DNA from: RYN-230 sp036497945
GTDB lineage: Bacteria > Actinomycetota > Actinomycetes > Streptosporangiales > Streptosporangiaceae
Assembly (NCBI GenBank): GCA_036497945.1
Contig: DASXIN010000175.1
Span: 28,633 to 92,632, forward strand
Length of the DNA stretch: 64,000 nucleotides
Direction of reading: 5' to 3'
Shown one piece after another: positions 42,112 through 51,366 of the stretch (the stretch's first letter is position 1; every line of letters starts with the position of its first letter). A program made the position numbers and the translations under genes. A model generated the notes under the pieces. The model was not told the origin of the DNA. It was given only the letters and a program-made list of their open reading frames with translations, and made no database searches.

Positions 42112-43923
42112 TCAGCGGGCAGGCCGGCTGATGGGCCGGCTGGTCGGCTGGCCCAGCGCTGCCGCCTGCATCCGCTGGTACAGGCCACCGGCCTGGAGCA
42201 GTTCCAGGTGCGTGCCGCGTTCCGCCACCCGGCCGTGATCCAGCACGACGATCTCGTCCACCTGGTCCAGCCCGTCCAGATCGTGCGTGATGAGCAGGGT
42301 GGCCCGGCCTGCCGTCGCGGCCAGCAGGTCCGCGGTCAGCGCCCGCCGGTTGTCCGGGTCCAGGTGCGCGGTCGGCTCATCCAGGATGAGCAGCGCCGGG
42401 TCGGCCAGCAGGGCCCGGGCCAGCGCGATCCGCTGGCGTTCCCCGCCGGACACCGCGGTGCCGCCCGGGCCGACCATGGTGTCCCAGCCAGCCGGCAGGG
42501 AGCGGATCCAGGTCAGCAGCCGGGCCCGCGCGGCCACCTCATCCAGCTCAGGCTGGCTGGCCCCGGGCCGGGCCAGCCGGATGTTGCCCGCGATGGTCGT
42601 GTCGAACAGGTGCGGGTCCTGCGCGCAGCCGCTGATCACGGTGCGCACGTCAGCCGGGGCGTAGCTGGCCAGCTCGGCGCCGCCCAGGGTGGCCGTGCCA
42701 CCAGCCAGGTCGATGAACCGCAGCAGCACGGCGGCCACGGTGGACTTGCCGGACCCGCTCGGGCCGAGCAGCGCCACCCGCCGCCCGGCGGCCAGGTCGA
42801 GGTCCACCCCGTCGATGGCCAGCGGGCCACCCGGCTGGTAGCGGACCTGAGCGCCACGCAGACTCGCCCGCAGCGGGCCACTGGGTAGCGAAGGCCGCGG
42901 CGTGGCTGGCTCGGCCACCGGGTCCGGTGCGTCGAGCACCGCGCCGACCCGGACCGCACTGGCCCGCGCCTGGCCGAGCTGAATGGCCGCCGCGGGCAAC
43001 GCGGTCACCGCCTCGAAGGCCGCCAGCGCGGTCAGCGTGATCACGGCCAGCGGCACCCGGCTCAGCGTGCCACCGCCGACCGCGGCCACGCCGAGCAGCA
43101 GCACGCCCCACAGCGTCAGCCCGGCCACCGCCTGGGACAGCCCGCTGCCCAGCGCCGCGCCCGCCGCGGTGCCGCGGGCCAGCCTGGTCAGCTCGTCATC
43201 GGCGGCATCGGCCGCGGCCAGCGCGCCGTCCTGCGCGCCCGCCGCGTGCAGGTCCGCTGACCCGGCCAGCAGGTCGGTGACCCGGGCGGTCAGCGCACCG
43301 CGGGCCGGCGCGGTGCGCCGGCCCGCCTGCCGGGCCCGGGCGGCGGCCAGCCAGGACACGGCCAGGCCGGCCAGCAGCAGCCCAGCCGCCAGCACGATCC
43401 CGGCCGGGGCCAGGATGAGCAGCACCGCCCCGGCCGCGGCCGCCCCGACCAGGGCCGCGGTCAGCGGCGGCGCCAGGCCGCGGAGGAACAGGTCCTGGGT
43501 GGCGTCCACGTCGGACACCAACCGGGCCAGCAGGTCCCCGGAGCGGAAGTTGGCCAGCCCAGCCGGGGCGAGCCGGGCCAGCCGCCGGTAGACCCGGACC
43601 CGCACGTCGGCCAGCACCCGGAACGCCGCGTCGTGCCCGGCTAGCCGCTCCACGTAGCGGAACACCCCGCGGCCCACGGACAGCCCGCGGACGGCCACCA
43701 CGGCGGCCGAGATGGCCACGATGTTCGGGTGCAGCGAGGCCCGGGCGAGCAGGAAACCGGAGGTGGCCAGCAGCGCGACGGCGCAGCCGGTGGACGCGGC
43801 GCCGGCCAGCACGGCCAGCACCAGCCGCCCGCGCAGCGGCTGGGCCAGCCGGAGCAGCCGGAGCAGCGGATGCGCGGCGGCCCGGCCGGGGGCGGGGGCA
43901 GCCGGGGCGGCCGTGGCGGTCAT
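42112..43923 (-). CDS. cydC: ABC exporter subunit CydC
   Basis: 603 aa. Six membrane helices in the first 300 residues, then a nucleotide-binding domain with Walker A GPSGSGKST, signature VSGGERQRIALARALL, Walker B LLILDEPTAHLDPDN and H-loop ITHDLDGL. CydDC exports or reduces thiols and haem-related compounds needed to assemble cytochrome bd. It overlaps cydD by 4 nt. The oxidase genes themselves are missing except for the stub at 45701. Confidence 0.92.
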   Translation of the reverse strand: MTATAAPAAPAPGRAAAHPLLRLLRLAQPLRGRLVLAVLAGAASTGCAVALLATSGFLLARASLHPNIVAISAAVVAVRGLSVGRGVFRYVERLAGHDAAFRVLADVRVRVYRRLARLAPAGLANFRSGDLLARLVSDVDATQDLFLRGLAPPLTAALVGAAAAGAVLLILAPAGIVLAAGLLLAGLAVSWLAAARARQAGRRTAPARGALTARVTDLLAGSADLHAAGAQDGALAAADAADDELTRLARGTAAGAALGSGLSQAVAGLTLWGVLLLGVAAVGGGTLSRVPLAVITLTALAAFEAVTALPAAAIQLGQARASAVRVGAVLDAPDPVAEPATPRPSLPSGPLRASLRGAQVRYQPGGPLAIDGVDLDLAAGRRVALLGPSGSGKSTVAAVLLRFIDLAGGTATLGGAELASYAPADVRTVISGCAQDPHLFDTTIAGNIRLARPGASQPELDEVAARARLLTWIRSLPAGWDTMVGPGGTAVSGGERQRIALARALLADPALLILDEPTAHLDPDNRRALTADLLAATAGRATLLITHDLDGLDQVDEIVVLDHGRVAERGTHLELLQAGGLYQRMQAAALGQPTSRPISRPAR

Positions 43924-45704
43924 GGCGTACCCACCAGGGCACCCGGCGTGGCCGCGGTCCCCAGGCAGCCCGACGCCAGCACCAGGCGGCCCTGATCCAG
44001 CCGGAGTTCCCGGCTGCCCGTGCCGGCCAGGCCAGTGCCCGCCAGACCCACGGTGGACCAGCCCTGGCGGTGGGTGACAAGCAGCACGGTCCGGCCGGCC
44101 ATCAGCCGCTCGATCGTGTCCATGATCTGCCGGGCGGTGATTGGGTCCAGGTGCGCGACCGGCTCGTCGAGCAGCAGCAGCGGGGCATCCCGGAGGAACG
44201 CCCGGGCCAGCGCGATCCGCTGCCGCTCCCCCGCGGACAGCCTGCTGCCTCGCTCGCCGAGCGGCGCGGCGTAGCCGCTGGGCAGCGCCTCGATGAACTC
44301 CGCGGCCCCGGCCGCGGCGGCGGCCCGGGCGATGTCCGCCGCAGTCGCGTCCGGCTGGCCGAGCGCGATGTTGCTGGCCACGGTCCCCTCGAACAGGTGC
44401 GGGCGCTGCGGCACCCAGGCGATCTGCCGCCGCCAGGCGGCCAGGTCCAGGTCGGCGATGTCCACCGCGTCCGCGCCGTCGCCGTCCCCCCGGCTGACCG
44501 TGATCCGGCCCTCCGTGGGGACAGCGAAGCGCAGCACAAGGGCCAGCAGGGAACTCTTCCCGGCACCGCTCGGTCCGGTCACCGCGACCCGGTCACCAGG
44601 CCGAATGGAACACGACACGTGATCGAGGGCCGCGCGCGGCCGGGATTCATAAGCCAGGGTCACGGCGTTGAGCTGGATGGTCTCGTGCCGGAGGTCGGGC
44701 GGGACGGGCGCCGCAGAGCCCAGCCCGGGCGGGACAGCGGCGCCCGCAGGGAGCGGTGTGTCCAGGATGTCGCAGACGCGGCCGGCCGCGGTGACCCCCT
44801 CCATGCTCGCGTGGAACTGGGTGCCCACCGCGCGCAGCGGCAGGTACGCCTCGGGGGTGAGCAGCAGCACCAGCAGCGCGGTCTGGTAGCCGACGTGCCC
44901 GGCCAGCAGGCGGAGCCCGATCTCCACCGCGACCAGCGCGGTGGCCAGCGCCGCGGACAGCTCGAGCACCAGCGCAGACAGGAAGGCGATGCGCAGCGTG
45001 GCCATGGTGGCGGACCGGTACTCGTCGGTGACCTCGTGGATCACGTCGGCCTGCGCGTCGGCCCGGCCGAACAGCTTGAGCGTGGGCAGCCCCTCCACCA
45101 CGTCCAGGAAGTGGCCGCCGAGGCGGGCCAGCAGCTGCCACTGCCGCTCGGTGCGGGCCCGGGTCTGCAGCCCGACCAGGACCGCGAACACCGGGATGAG
45201 CGGCAGCGTCACCGCGATCACCAGCGCCGAGATCCAGTCGGCCAGCGCCACCCGGATCAGCACCGCGAGCGGCACCGCCACGGCCAGCACGAGCTGCGGC
45301 AGGAACCGGGCGAAGTACGGGTCGAGCGCGTCCAGGCCCTTGCTGGACAGGGCGGCCAGCTCACCGGCCTGCTGGCCGCCGAGCCAGGCCGGGCCGAGCC
45401 GGACCAGGTGCGCGGTCAGCTTGCGGCGCAGCTGCGACTTGACCGCGGCGGCGGCGCGCAGCGCGGCGATCTCCCCGCCGTAGCTGGCCAGCGCGCGGGC
45501 GGCCAGCACGGCCAGCAGCACGCCCAGCGTGACGGCCAGCGCCCGGGCGCCGGTGCCCAGCGCCGCGCTGGCCAGGGCGTGCGCCAGCAGCCCAGCCTGA
45601 GCCAGGATCAGCGCCGTGGTCACCAGGCCCGCCGCGACGGCGAAGACGAGGTAGCCGCGGGCGGCCGCGGCGTACCTGAGCAGCCGCGGATCGACCGGTT
45701 TCAT
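43920..45704 (-). CDS. cydD: ABC exporter subunit CydD
   Basis: 594 aa from the ATG at 45704 (MKPVDPRLLRYA). Membrane domain with PAWLGGQQAGELAALSSKGLDALDPYF and RFLPQLVLAVAVPLAVL, typical of CydD. Nucleotide-binding domain: Walker A GPSGAGKSS, LSAGERQRIALARAF, LLLLDEPVAHLDP. The start overlaps the stop of the cydB stub (ATGA), preserving the old cydABDC operon junction. Confidence 0.92.
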   Translation of the reverse strand: MKPVDPRLLRYAAAARGYLVFAVAAGLVTTALILAQAGLLAHALASAALGTGARALAVTLGVLLAVLAARALASYGGEIAALRAAAAVKSQLRRKLTAHLVRLGPAWLGGQQAGELAALSSKGLDALDPYFARFLPQLVLAVAVPLAVLIRVALADWISALVIAVTLPLIPVFAVLVGLQTRARTERQWQLLARLGGHFLDVVEGLPTLKLFGRADAQADVIHEVTDEYRSATMATLRIAFLSALVLELSAALATALVAVEIGLRLLAGHVGYQTALLVLLLTPEAYLPLRAVGTQFHASMEGVTAAGRVCDILDTPLPAGAAVPPGLGSAAPVPPDLRHETIQLNAVTLAYESRPRAALDHVSCSIRPGDRVAVTGPSGAGKSSLLALVLRFAVPTEGRITVSRGDGDGADAVDIADLDLAAWRRQIAWVPQRPHLFEGTVASNIALGQPDATAADIARAAAAAGAAEFIEALPSGYAAPLGERGSRLSAGERQRIALARAFLRDAPLLLLDEPVAHLDPITARQIMDTIERLMAGRTVLLVTHRQGWSTVGLAGTGLAGTGSRELRLDQGRLVLASGCLGTAATPGALVGTP

Positions 45705-45844
45705 GAACGGCTGGGCGCCTGGGTCACCGGGCCGACCGCGGGCGGCAGCGGCGCGCCGCTGACCCGGTGCCGGAACACCCAGTAGGTCCAGCCCTGATAG
45801 GCCAGCACAACCGGGGTGAAGATCAGCGCCACCCAGGTCATCAC
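45701..45844 (-). pseudogene. cydB: 3' stub of cydB (cytochrome bd subunit II)
   Basis: The 47 codons before the stop read VMTWVALIFTPVVLAYQGWT, then YWVFRHRVSG, which is the last membrane helix and C-terminus of CydB ('MTWVALIFTPxVLxYQGWTYWVFRxR'). Upstream of 45845 the match stops abruptly and a TAA follows four codons away. There is no cydA or rest of cydB in the window. A deletion has removed cydA and most of cydB while leaving cydDC. A 46-aa single-helix product from the internal ATG (45841) is conceivable but probably meaningless. Confidence 0.85.
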
Positions 45845-46140
45845 GGTGAGAGCTTAGTGCGACGATGACGCGTTGTGAACGGTGAGGCTGTACGCGGCGG
45901 ACGTGGTGGAACCAGCACGTCAGGCTGATCTGCGGCCCCTCGGCAGGCGGCACCCCGGCCCGTGCTGCTGCGCCGGGAACGCGCGATGATGGTGCGGCGC
46001 ACTGCCCACGGCCCGGCGATGCGGTCAGGTCAGGCGGAACGGGCTTGTGGCCCCCGGCTCAGGACTTTTGGCCCTAATTCCTGGCAATTCCCACCAGCCA
46101 CGCTGGCACAAGGTTCCCCGGGACGGACAGGAGACACCAG
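45845..46140. other. Intergenic region with DevR-type sites, no gene seen
   Basis: These 296 bp separate the cydB stub from the acyl-CoA synthetase gene and contain the cyd deletion junction at the left. Short open frames on both strands show no recognisable protein. The right third has two DevR-box-like palindromes (46041-46074). Confidence 0.6.
46041..46074 (+). promoter_or_regulatory. Pair of DevR-box-like sites before the acyl-CoA synthetase operon
   Basis: GGGCTTGTGGCCCC (46041-46054, 7 of 10 consensus bases) and AGGACTTTTGGCCC (46061-46074, 8 of 10) are 20 bp apart, two helical turns. Paired sites at this spacing are normal for DosR promoters. The second sits 66 bp before the start codon. 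Confidence 0.55.
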
Positions 46141-48837
46141 TTGACTGCGCTGACCGCACCGGGGTGCTCATATGCACTGCTGGCCGACGGCACCACGATC
46201 ACCATCCGGCCAGCTGGCCCGGACGATTTCGAGCAGGTCAAGCGGCTGCACGACGAGATGTCCCCGGACAACCTCTACCTCCGTTTCTTCAGCGTGAGAC
46301 GGCAGGCGGGCGAGCACGAGGCCCGCCGGGTGTGCCGGGAGGACGAGGCGGCACATGGCGCGCTGCTCGGCTTCCTGGGCGACCAACTGGCCGGCGTGGC
46401 CAGCTACGAGCAGACCGGCCAGCCAGGCACCTCCGAGGTGGCCTTCGCGGTGGCGGACAAGATGCACCACCGCGGGGTGGCCACCCTGCTGCTCGAGCAC
46501 TTGGTCTCGCTGGCCCGGGCCCGCGGGGTGCGCGTGTTCACCGCGTCCACGCTGGCGGAGAACACCGCGATGCTGCGGGTGTTCGCCGACGCGGGGCTGA
46601 GCGCGACACGCCGGCTGGACGATGGCGTGGTCGAGCTCACCATGCCCATCCCGCGCAGCGCGGGGCTCGGCGAGGCCAGCCCCTACCTGGACGCGGTGGC
46701 GGGCCGGGAGCAGCGGGCCGACGTGGCCAGCCTGGAGCCGCTGCTGGCCCCCCGGTCCGTCGCGGTAATCGGGGCGAGCCACCGGGTCGGCTCGATCGGC
46801 CGGTCGATCCTGCTGAACATCCGCGACGCCGGATTCGCCGGTGCTCTGTACGCGGTGAACCCGCACGGCGGCGACATCGACGGGATTCCCTGCGTGGCGT
46901 CAGCCACCGCGCTGCCCGAGGGGCCGGACCTGGCTGTGGTGACGGTGCCAGCCGGCGTTGTGCTGGATGTGGCGCAGGAGTGCGGCAAGCGCGGTACGCG
47001 GTCGATCGTGGTGATCACCTCAGGGCTCACCGCGGTGCAGTCGGCCAGCCTGCTCGACACCTGCCGGCGTACGGGCATGCGGCTGGTGGGCCCGAACTGC
47101 TTCGGCGTCGCGGTACCAGGCATCGGCCTGGACGCCACGTTCGCGGCGCACCACCCGCGACCCGGCATGGCCGGGCTGGTCGTGCAGTCCGGCGGGGTCG
47201 GCGTGGCGCTGCTGGAGCATTTCTCCCGGCTGGGCATCGGTATCTCCTCGTTCGCCTCGGTGGGCGACAAGCTGGATGTGTCCGGCAACGACATGCTGCA
47301 GTGGTGGGCGGAGGACCACACCACCCGGCTGGCCGTGCTGTACCTGGAGTCCTTCGGTAACCCGCGCAAGTTCGCCCGCACCGCGGCCCGGGTCAGCGCC
47401 ACCATGCCGGTGCTCACCGTGCATGCCGGGCGATCCGCGCCAGGGCAGCGGGCCGCCGCCTCGCACACCGCGGCGGCCGCCGCCCCGATGATCATCAGAC
47501 AGGCGCTGTTCGAGCAGGCCGGGGTCATCGCCACCACCAGCTTCGGCGAACTGCTCGAAGCGGCCGTGCTGCTGGCATCACAGCCGGTCCCGGCGGGCCG
47601 CCGGGTGAGCATCATCTCCAATGCGGGCGGGGCCGGCGTGCTGGCCGCGGACGCGTGCGTGGAGGCCGGCCTCTCCGTCGCCACCCTCAGCCACCTGGCC
47701 CAGGCCCAGCTGGCCGCGAACCTGCCCGCGACCGCCGCGGTGACCGGGCCGATCGACACCACGGCCGCGGTCTCGGCCGACGCGTTCGGCGCCGCGCTCG
47801 CGGCTGCGGCCGGCGACACCGGGGTCGACGCGGTCCTCGCGCTGGTCGTGCCGACCGCGGCGTCCGACCTCATCCTGGCGCTCACCTCAGCCCGGCTGCC
47901 GGTACCGCTGGCCTCGGTGGTGCTGGACCAGGCCGAATCGGTGCGGCTGCTGCCCGGCACCGACGGCGGGCCTGGTGTGCCCGCCTACGCCTACCCGGAG
48001 AGCGCGGCGAGGGCGGTCAGCCGCGCGGCCCGGTACGGCTCGTGGCGATCCCGGCCCGCCGACACCGTGCCCGACATCCCGGATCTGCGGGTGGCCGAGG
48101 CCAAGTCGCTGATCGCGTCCTTCCTGGATCAGGTACCCGGTGGCGGCTGGCTGCCCCCGGCCGACGCGGACGCGCTGCTCCGCTGCTACGGGCTGCCCAT
48201 GGCGCCGTACCGGCTGGTCATCGACGCGGACCAGGCCGCCGCCGTGGCCGCCGAGCTGGGCGGTCAGGTGGCGCTCAAGGCCGACGTGTCCGGCCTGGTG
48301 CACAAGAGCGACGCGGGTGCGGTGCGGCTCGATCTGGACGGGCCGGCGGCGGCCCGGGCGGCGTTTGCCGAGCTGGCCGACCGGTTCGCGGACCGGTTTT
48401 GCGGCGCCGTCGTCCAGCCCATGATCACTGGCGGCACCGAGGTCATCATCGGCGTGGTGCAGGAACCGGTGTTCGGCCCGCTGGTGGTGTTCGGCCTGGG
48501 CGGGGTGGCCACCGACGTGCTCGATGACCACGCGGCCCGGCTCGCCCCGCTGACCACGACCGACGCCGACGACCTGATCCACTCGATCCGGGCCGCGCCG
48601 CTGCTGCTCGGGCACCGCGGCCAGCCCCCCGCCGACATCGCGGCGCTGCGCGACATCCTGCTCCGGGTGTCCCGGCTCGCCGACGACCTGCCCGAGGTCA
48701 CCGAGCTGGACCTGAACCCGGTGATCGCCTGCGCCGACGGCGTGACCGCGGTGGATGCCCGGGTCCGGGTCACCGCGCACGCGGCGGCCGACCCGTTCCT
48801 CCGCCAGCTGCCCCAGGCCAAACCGGTTCCCGCCTGA
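46141..48837 (+). CDS. GNAT acetyltransferase fused to ADP-forming acyl-CoA synthetase
   Basis: 898 aa. Residues about 10-175 are a GNAT domain (ITIRPAGPDDFEQVKRLHDE, VADKMHHRGVATLLLEHLV, NTAMLRVFADAGL). Then come the CoA-binding domain (SVAVIGASHRVGSIGRSILL), the succinyl-CoA-ligase-like part with phospho-His in AAASHTAAAAA, and an ATP-grasp domain with ALKADVSGLVHKSDAGAV. Such proteins make acetyl-CoA plus ADP from acetate or the reverse, or act as lysine acetyltransferases (Pat/PatZ-like). The TTG has GGACAGGAG upstream. It heads an operon with phosphoketolase and acetate kinase. Confidence 0.9.
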   Translation: MTALTAPGCSYALLADGTTITIRPAGPDDFEQVKRLHDEMSPDNLYLRFFSVRRQAGEHEARRVCREDEAAHGALLGFLGDQLAGVASYEQTGQPGTSEVAFAVADKMHHRGVATLLLEHLVSLARARGVRVFTASTLAENTAMLRVFADAGLSATRRLDDGVVELTMPIPRSAGLGEASPYLDAVAGREQRADVASLEPLLAPRSVAVIGASHRVGSIGRSILLNIRDAGFAGALYAVNPHGGDIDGIPCVASATALPEGPDLAVVTVPAGVVLDVAQECGKRGTRSIVVITSGLTAVQSASLLDTCRRTGMRLVGPNCFGVAVPGIGLDATFAAHHPRPGMAGLVVQSGGVGVALLEHFSRLGIGISSFASVGDKLDVSGNDMLQWWAEDHTTRLAVLYLESFGNPRKFARTAARVSATMPVLTVHAGRSAPGQRAAASHTAAAAAPMIIRQALFEQAGVIATTSFGELLEAAVLLASQPVPAGRRVSIISNAGGAGVLAADACVEAGLSVATLSHLAQAQLAANLPATAAVTGPIDTTAAVSADAFGAALAAAAGDTGVDAVLALVVPTAASDLILALTSARLPVPLASVVLDQAESVRLLPGTDGGPGVPAYAYPESAARAVSRAARYGSWRSRPADTVPDIPDLRVAEAKSLIASFLDQVPGGGWLPPADADALLRCYGLPMAPYRLVIDADQAAAVAAELGGQVALKADVSGLVHKSDAGAVRLDLDGPAAARAAFAELADRFADRFCGAVVQPMITGGTEVIIGVVQEPVFGPLVVFGLGGVATDVLDDHAARLAPLTTTDADDLIHSIRAAPLLLGHRGQPPADIAALRDILLRVSRLADDLPEVTELDLNPVIACADGVTAVDARVRVTAHAAADPFLRQLPQAKPVPA

Positions 48838-48875
48838 TCCAGCCAAGGAATCCCAGCCAAGGAGCTGATCCCGAC

Positions 48876-51365
48876 ATGACCGTGACCGCGCAGGCCGAGC
48901 TCACCAGTGATCAGCTGCAGGCCCTCGACGGATACTGGCGCGCCGCGAACTACCTGTCCGTGGGGCAGATCTACCTGATGAGCAACCCGTTGCTGACCGA
49001 GCCGCTGCGGCCGGAGCACATCAAGCCGCGGCTGCTCGGCCACTGGGGCACCACCCCGGGGCTGAACTTCATCTGGGCGCACCTCAACCGGGTGATCCGC
49101 ACGCACGACCTGGACATGATGTACGTGATCGGCCCCGGGCACGGCGGCCCGGCGGCCATCGCCGGCACCTGGCTGGACGGCAGCTACACCGAGATCTATC
49201 CCAGCATCGGCCAGGACGTGGCCGGGATGGCCCGGTTGTTCCGCCAGTTCTCCTTCCCCGGCGGGGTACCCAGCCACGTGGCCCCGGAGACCCCCGGCTC
49301 GATCCACGAGGGCGGCGAGCTCGGCTACTCGCTCACGCACGCGCACGGCGCCGTATTCGACAACCCGGACCTGATCGTGGCCTGCGTGGTCGGCGACGGT
49401 GAGGCGGAGACCGGGCCGCTCGCCACCAGCTGGCACTGCGGCAAGTTCCTCGACCCGGCCCGGGACGGCGCGGTGCTGCCGATCCTGCAGCTGAACGGCT
49501 GGAAGATCGCCAACCCGACGGTGCTGGCCCGGATCCCCGAGCCGGAGCTGATCGAGCTTCTCCGCGGCTACGGCTGGGAGCCGGTGATCGTGGCCGGGTC
49601 CAACCCCGACCCGGTGCACCAGGAACTGGCCGCCGTGCTGGACGGCGCGATCACCAGGATCCACGAGATCCAGCAGCGGGCGCGGTCCGGTTCGGGCGGG
49701 CCGGACGGGAAGGGCCCGGGGCCGCGCTGGCCGATGATCGTGTTCCGCACGCCGAAGGGCTGGACCGGCCCGAAGGTGGTGGACGGGCTGCCGGTGGAAG
49801 GCACCTGGCGGGCGCACCAGGTGCCGCTGGCCGGGGTCCGCACCAACCCCGAGCACCTGCGCAAGTTGCAGGAGTGGATGCTGTCCTACCGGCCGGCCGA
49901 GCTGTTCGACGAAGCCGGGGCACCCCGCCCGGAGATCCTCCGCTTCGTGCCCAGCGGCGAGCGCCGGATGGGCAGCAACCCGCACGCCAACGGCGGCCTG
50001 CTGCTACGCGATCTGGCCATGCCGGACTTCCGCCAGTACGCGGTGCCCGCCAGCCCGCCCGGGGCCCAGGTGTCCGAACCCACCCGGGTGCTGGGCAAGC
50101 TGCTCCGCGACGTGATGCGCGGCAACCTCGCGGCGGGCAACTTCCGGGTGTTCGGGCCGGACGAGACGGCGTCCAACCGGCTGGAGGCGATATACGAGGT
50201 CAGCGGCAAGACGTGGGAGGAGGCCACGCTCCCGGTCGATGAGCACCTGGAGCCGGCCGGGCGGGTGATGGAGATCCTCTCCGAGACCACCTGTGAGGGA
50301 TGGCTGGAGGGCTACCTGCTGACCGGGCGGCACGGCTTCTTCTCCTGCTACGAGGCGTTCATCCACATCGTCGACTCGATGTTCAACCAGCACGCCAAGT
50401 GGCTGAAGACCAGCCGTGCGCTGGCCTGGCGGCGGCCCATCGCGTCGCTGAACTATCTGCTCACCTCGCACGTGTGGCGGCAGGACCACAACGGGTTCTC
50501 GCACCAGGACCCGGGCTTCATCGACCACGTGGTGAACAAGAAGGCCGAGGTCGTCCGGGTCTACCTGCCGCCGGACACCAACACGCTGCTGTCCACCGTG
50601 GACCACTGCCTGCGCAGCCGGGACTACGTGAACGTGATCGTGGCTGGCAAGCAGCCCAACCCGGACTGGCTGGAGATGGACGCCGCGGTGCTGCACTGCA
50701 CCCGGGGCGTCGGGATCTGGGAGTGGGCCAGCAACGACTACGACGGCAGGCAGCCCGATGTGGTCATGGCCTGTGCCGGCGACGTGCCCACGCTGGAGAT
50801 CCTCGCGGCCACCAGCATCCTCCGGGAGAACCTGCCCGACCTGCAGATCCGGGTGGTCAACGTGGTTGACCTGATGCGCCTGGAGCCGGACACCGAGCAC
50901 CCGCACGGGATGAGCGACGCCGAGTTCAACGCGGTGTTCAGCACCGACCGGCCGGTCATCTTCGCCTACCACGGCTACCCGGCGCTGATCCACCGGCTCA
51001 CCTACCGCCGCGACGTGCACAACAACATCCACGTCCGCGGCTACAAGGAGGAGGGCACCACGACCACCCCGTTCGACATGGTTGTACTGAATGATATGGA
51101 CCGGTTCCACTTGGTCATGGACGTCATCGACCGGGTCCCCGGGCTGGGCGACCGGGCCGGCTGGCTGCGCCAGCAGATGGTGGACAACCGGAGCCGGCAC
51201 CGGGTCTATGTCCGGGAGCACGGCGAGGACATGCCCGAGGTGCAGGACTGGGTCTGGCCCGCCGCCCTGTCCGCCGCGCCCGGTCCCGGCCCGGCTGGGA
51301 CGCCCGGCCCGGCCGCGCCCAACCCGGCCGGGGCGCCCCCGCCGTCCGCGGAGGATCCCTCCTGA
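48876..51365 (+). CDS. xfp: Xylulose-5-phosphate/fructose-6-phosphate phosphoketolase
   Basis: 829 aa. Thiamine diphosphate enzyme: N-terminal ANYLSVGQIYLMSNPLL and LGHWGTTPGLNFIWAHLNR, IGPGHGGPA, cofactor motif GDGEAETGPLATSWHC, and SCYEAFIHIVDSMFNQHAKWL later. It cleaves xylulose-5-phosphate with phosphate into acetyl phosphate and glyceraldehyde-3-phosphate. The last 35 residues are a Pro/Ala/Gly tail beyond the usual end. With acetate kinase immediately downstream it yields ATP without oxygen. Confidence 0.96.
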   Translation: MTVTAQAELTSDQLQALDGYWRAANYLSVGQIYLMSNPLLTEPLRPEHIKPRLLGHWGTTPGLNFIWAHLNRVIRTHDLDMMYVIGPGHGGPAAIAGTWLDGSYTEIYPSIGQDVAGMARLFRQFSFPGGVPSHVAPETPGSIHEGGELGYSLTHAHGAVFDNPDLIVACVVGDGEAETGPLATSWHCGKFLDPARDGAVLPILQLNGWKIANPTVLARIPEPELIELLRGYGWEPVIVAGSNPDPVHQELAAVLDGAITRIHEIQQRARSGSGGPDGKGPGPRWPMIVFRTPKGWTGPKVVDGLPVEGTWRAHQVPLAGVRTNPEHLRKLQEWMLSYRPAELFDEAGAPRPEILRFVPSGERRMGSNPHANGGLLLRDLAMPDFRQYAVPASPPGAQVSEPTRVLGKLLRDVMRGNLAAGNFRVFGPDETASNRLEAIYEVSGKTWEEATLPVDEHLEPAGRVMEILSETTCEGWLEGYLLTGRHGFFSCYEAFIHIVDSMFNQHAKWLKTSRALAWRRPIASLNYLLTSHVWRQDHNGFSHQDPGFIDHVVNKKAEVVRVYLPPDTNTLLSTVDHCLRSRDYVNVIVAGKQPNPDWLEMDAAVLHCTRGVGIWEWASNDYDGRQPDVVMACAGDVPTLEILAATSILRENLPDLQIRVVNVVDLMRLEPDTEHPHGMSDAEFNAVFSTDRPVIFAYHGYPALIHRLTYRRDVHNNIHVRGYKEEGTTTTPFDMVVLNDMDRFHLVMDVIDRVPGLGDRAGWLRQQMVDNRSRHRVYVREHGEDMPEVQDWVWPAALSAAPGPGPAGTPGPAAPNPAGAPPPSAEDPS

Positions 51366-51366
51366 C

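Noticed and set aside
45704..45953. Longer cydD start that would add 83 residues
   Set aside because: The extra part is the cydB stub read in another frame; the ATG at 45704 overlaps the cydB stop as in normal cyd operons.
45845..46060. Remnant gene between the cydB stub and the acyl-CoA synthetase
   Set aside because: Neither strand gave a recognisable protein segment in any frame.
48264..49985. 573-codon minus-strand frame
   Set aside because: Mirror of the acyl-CoA synthetase and phosphoketolase genes; no recognisable domain.
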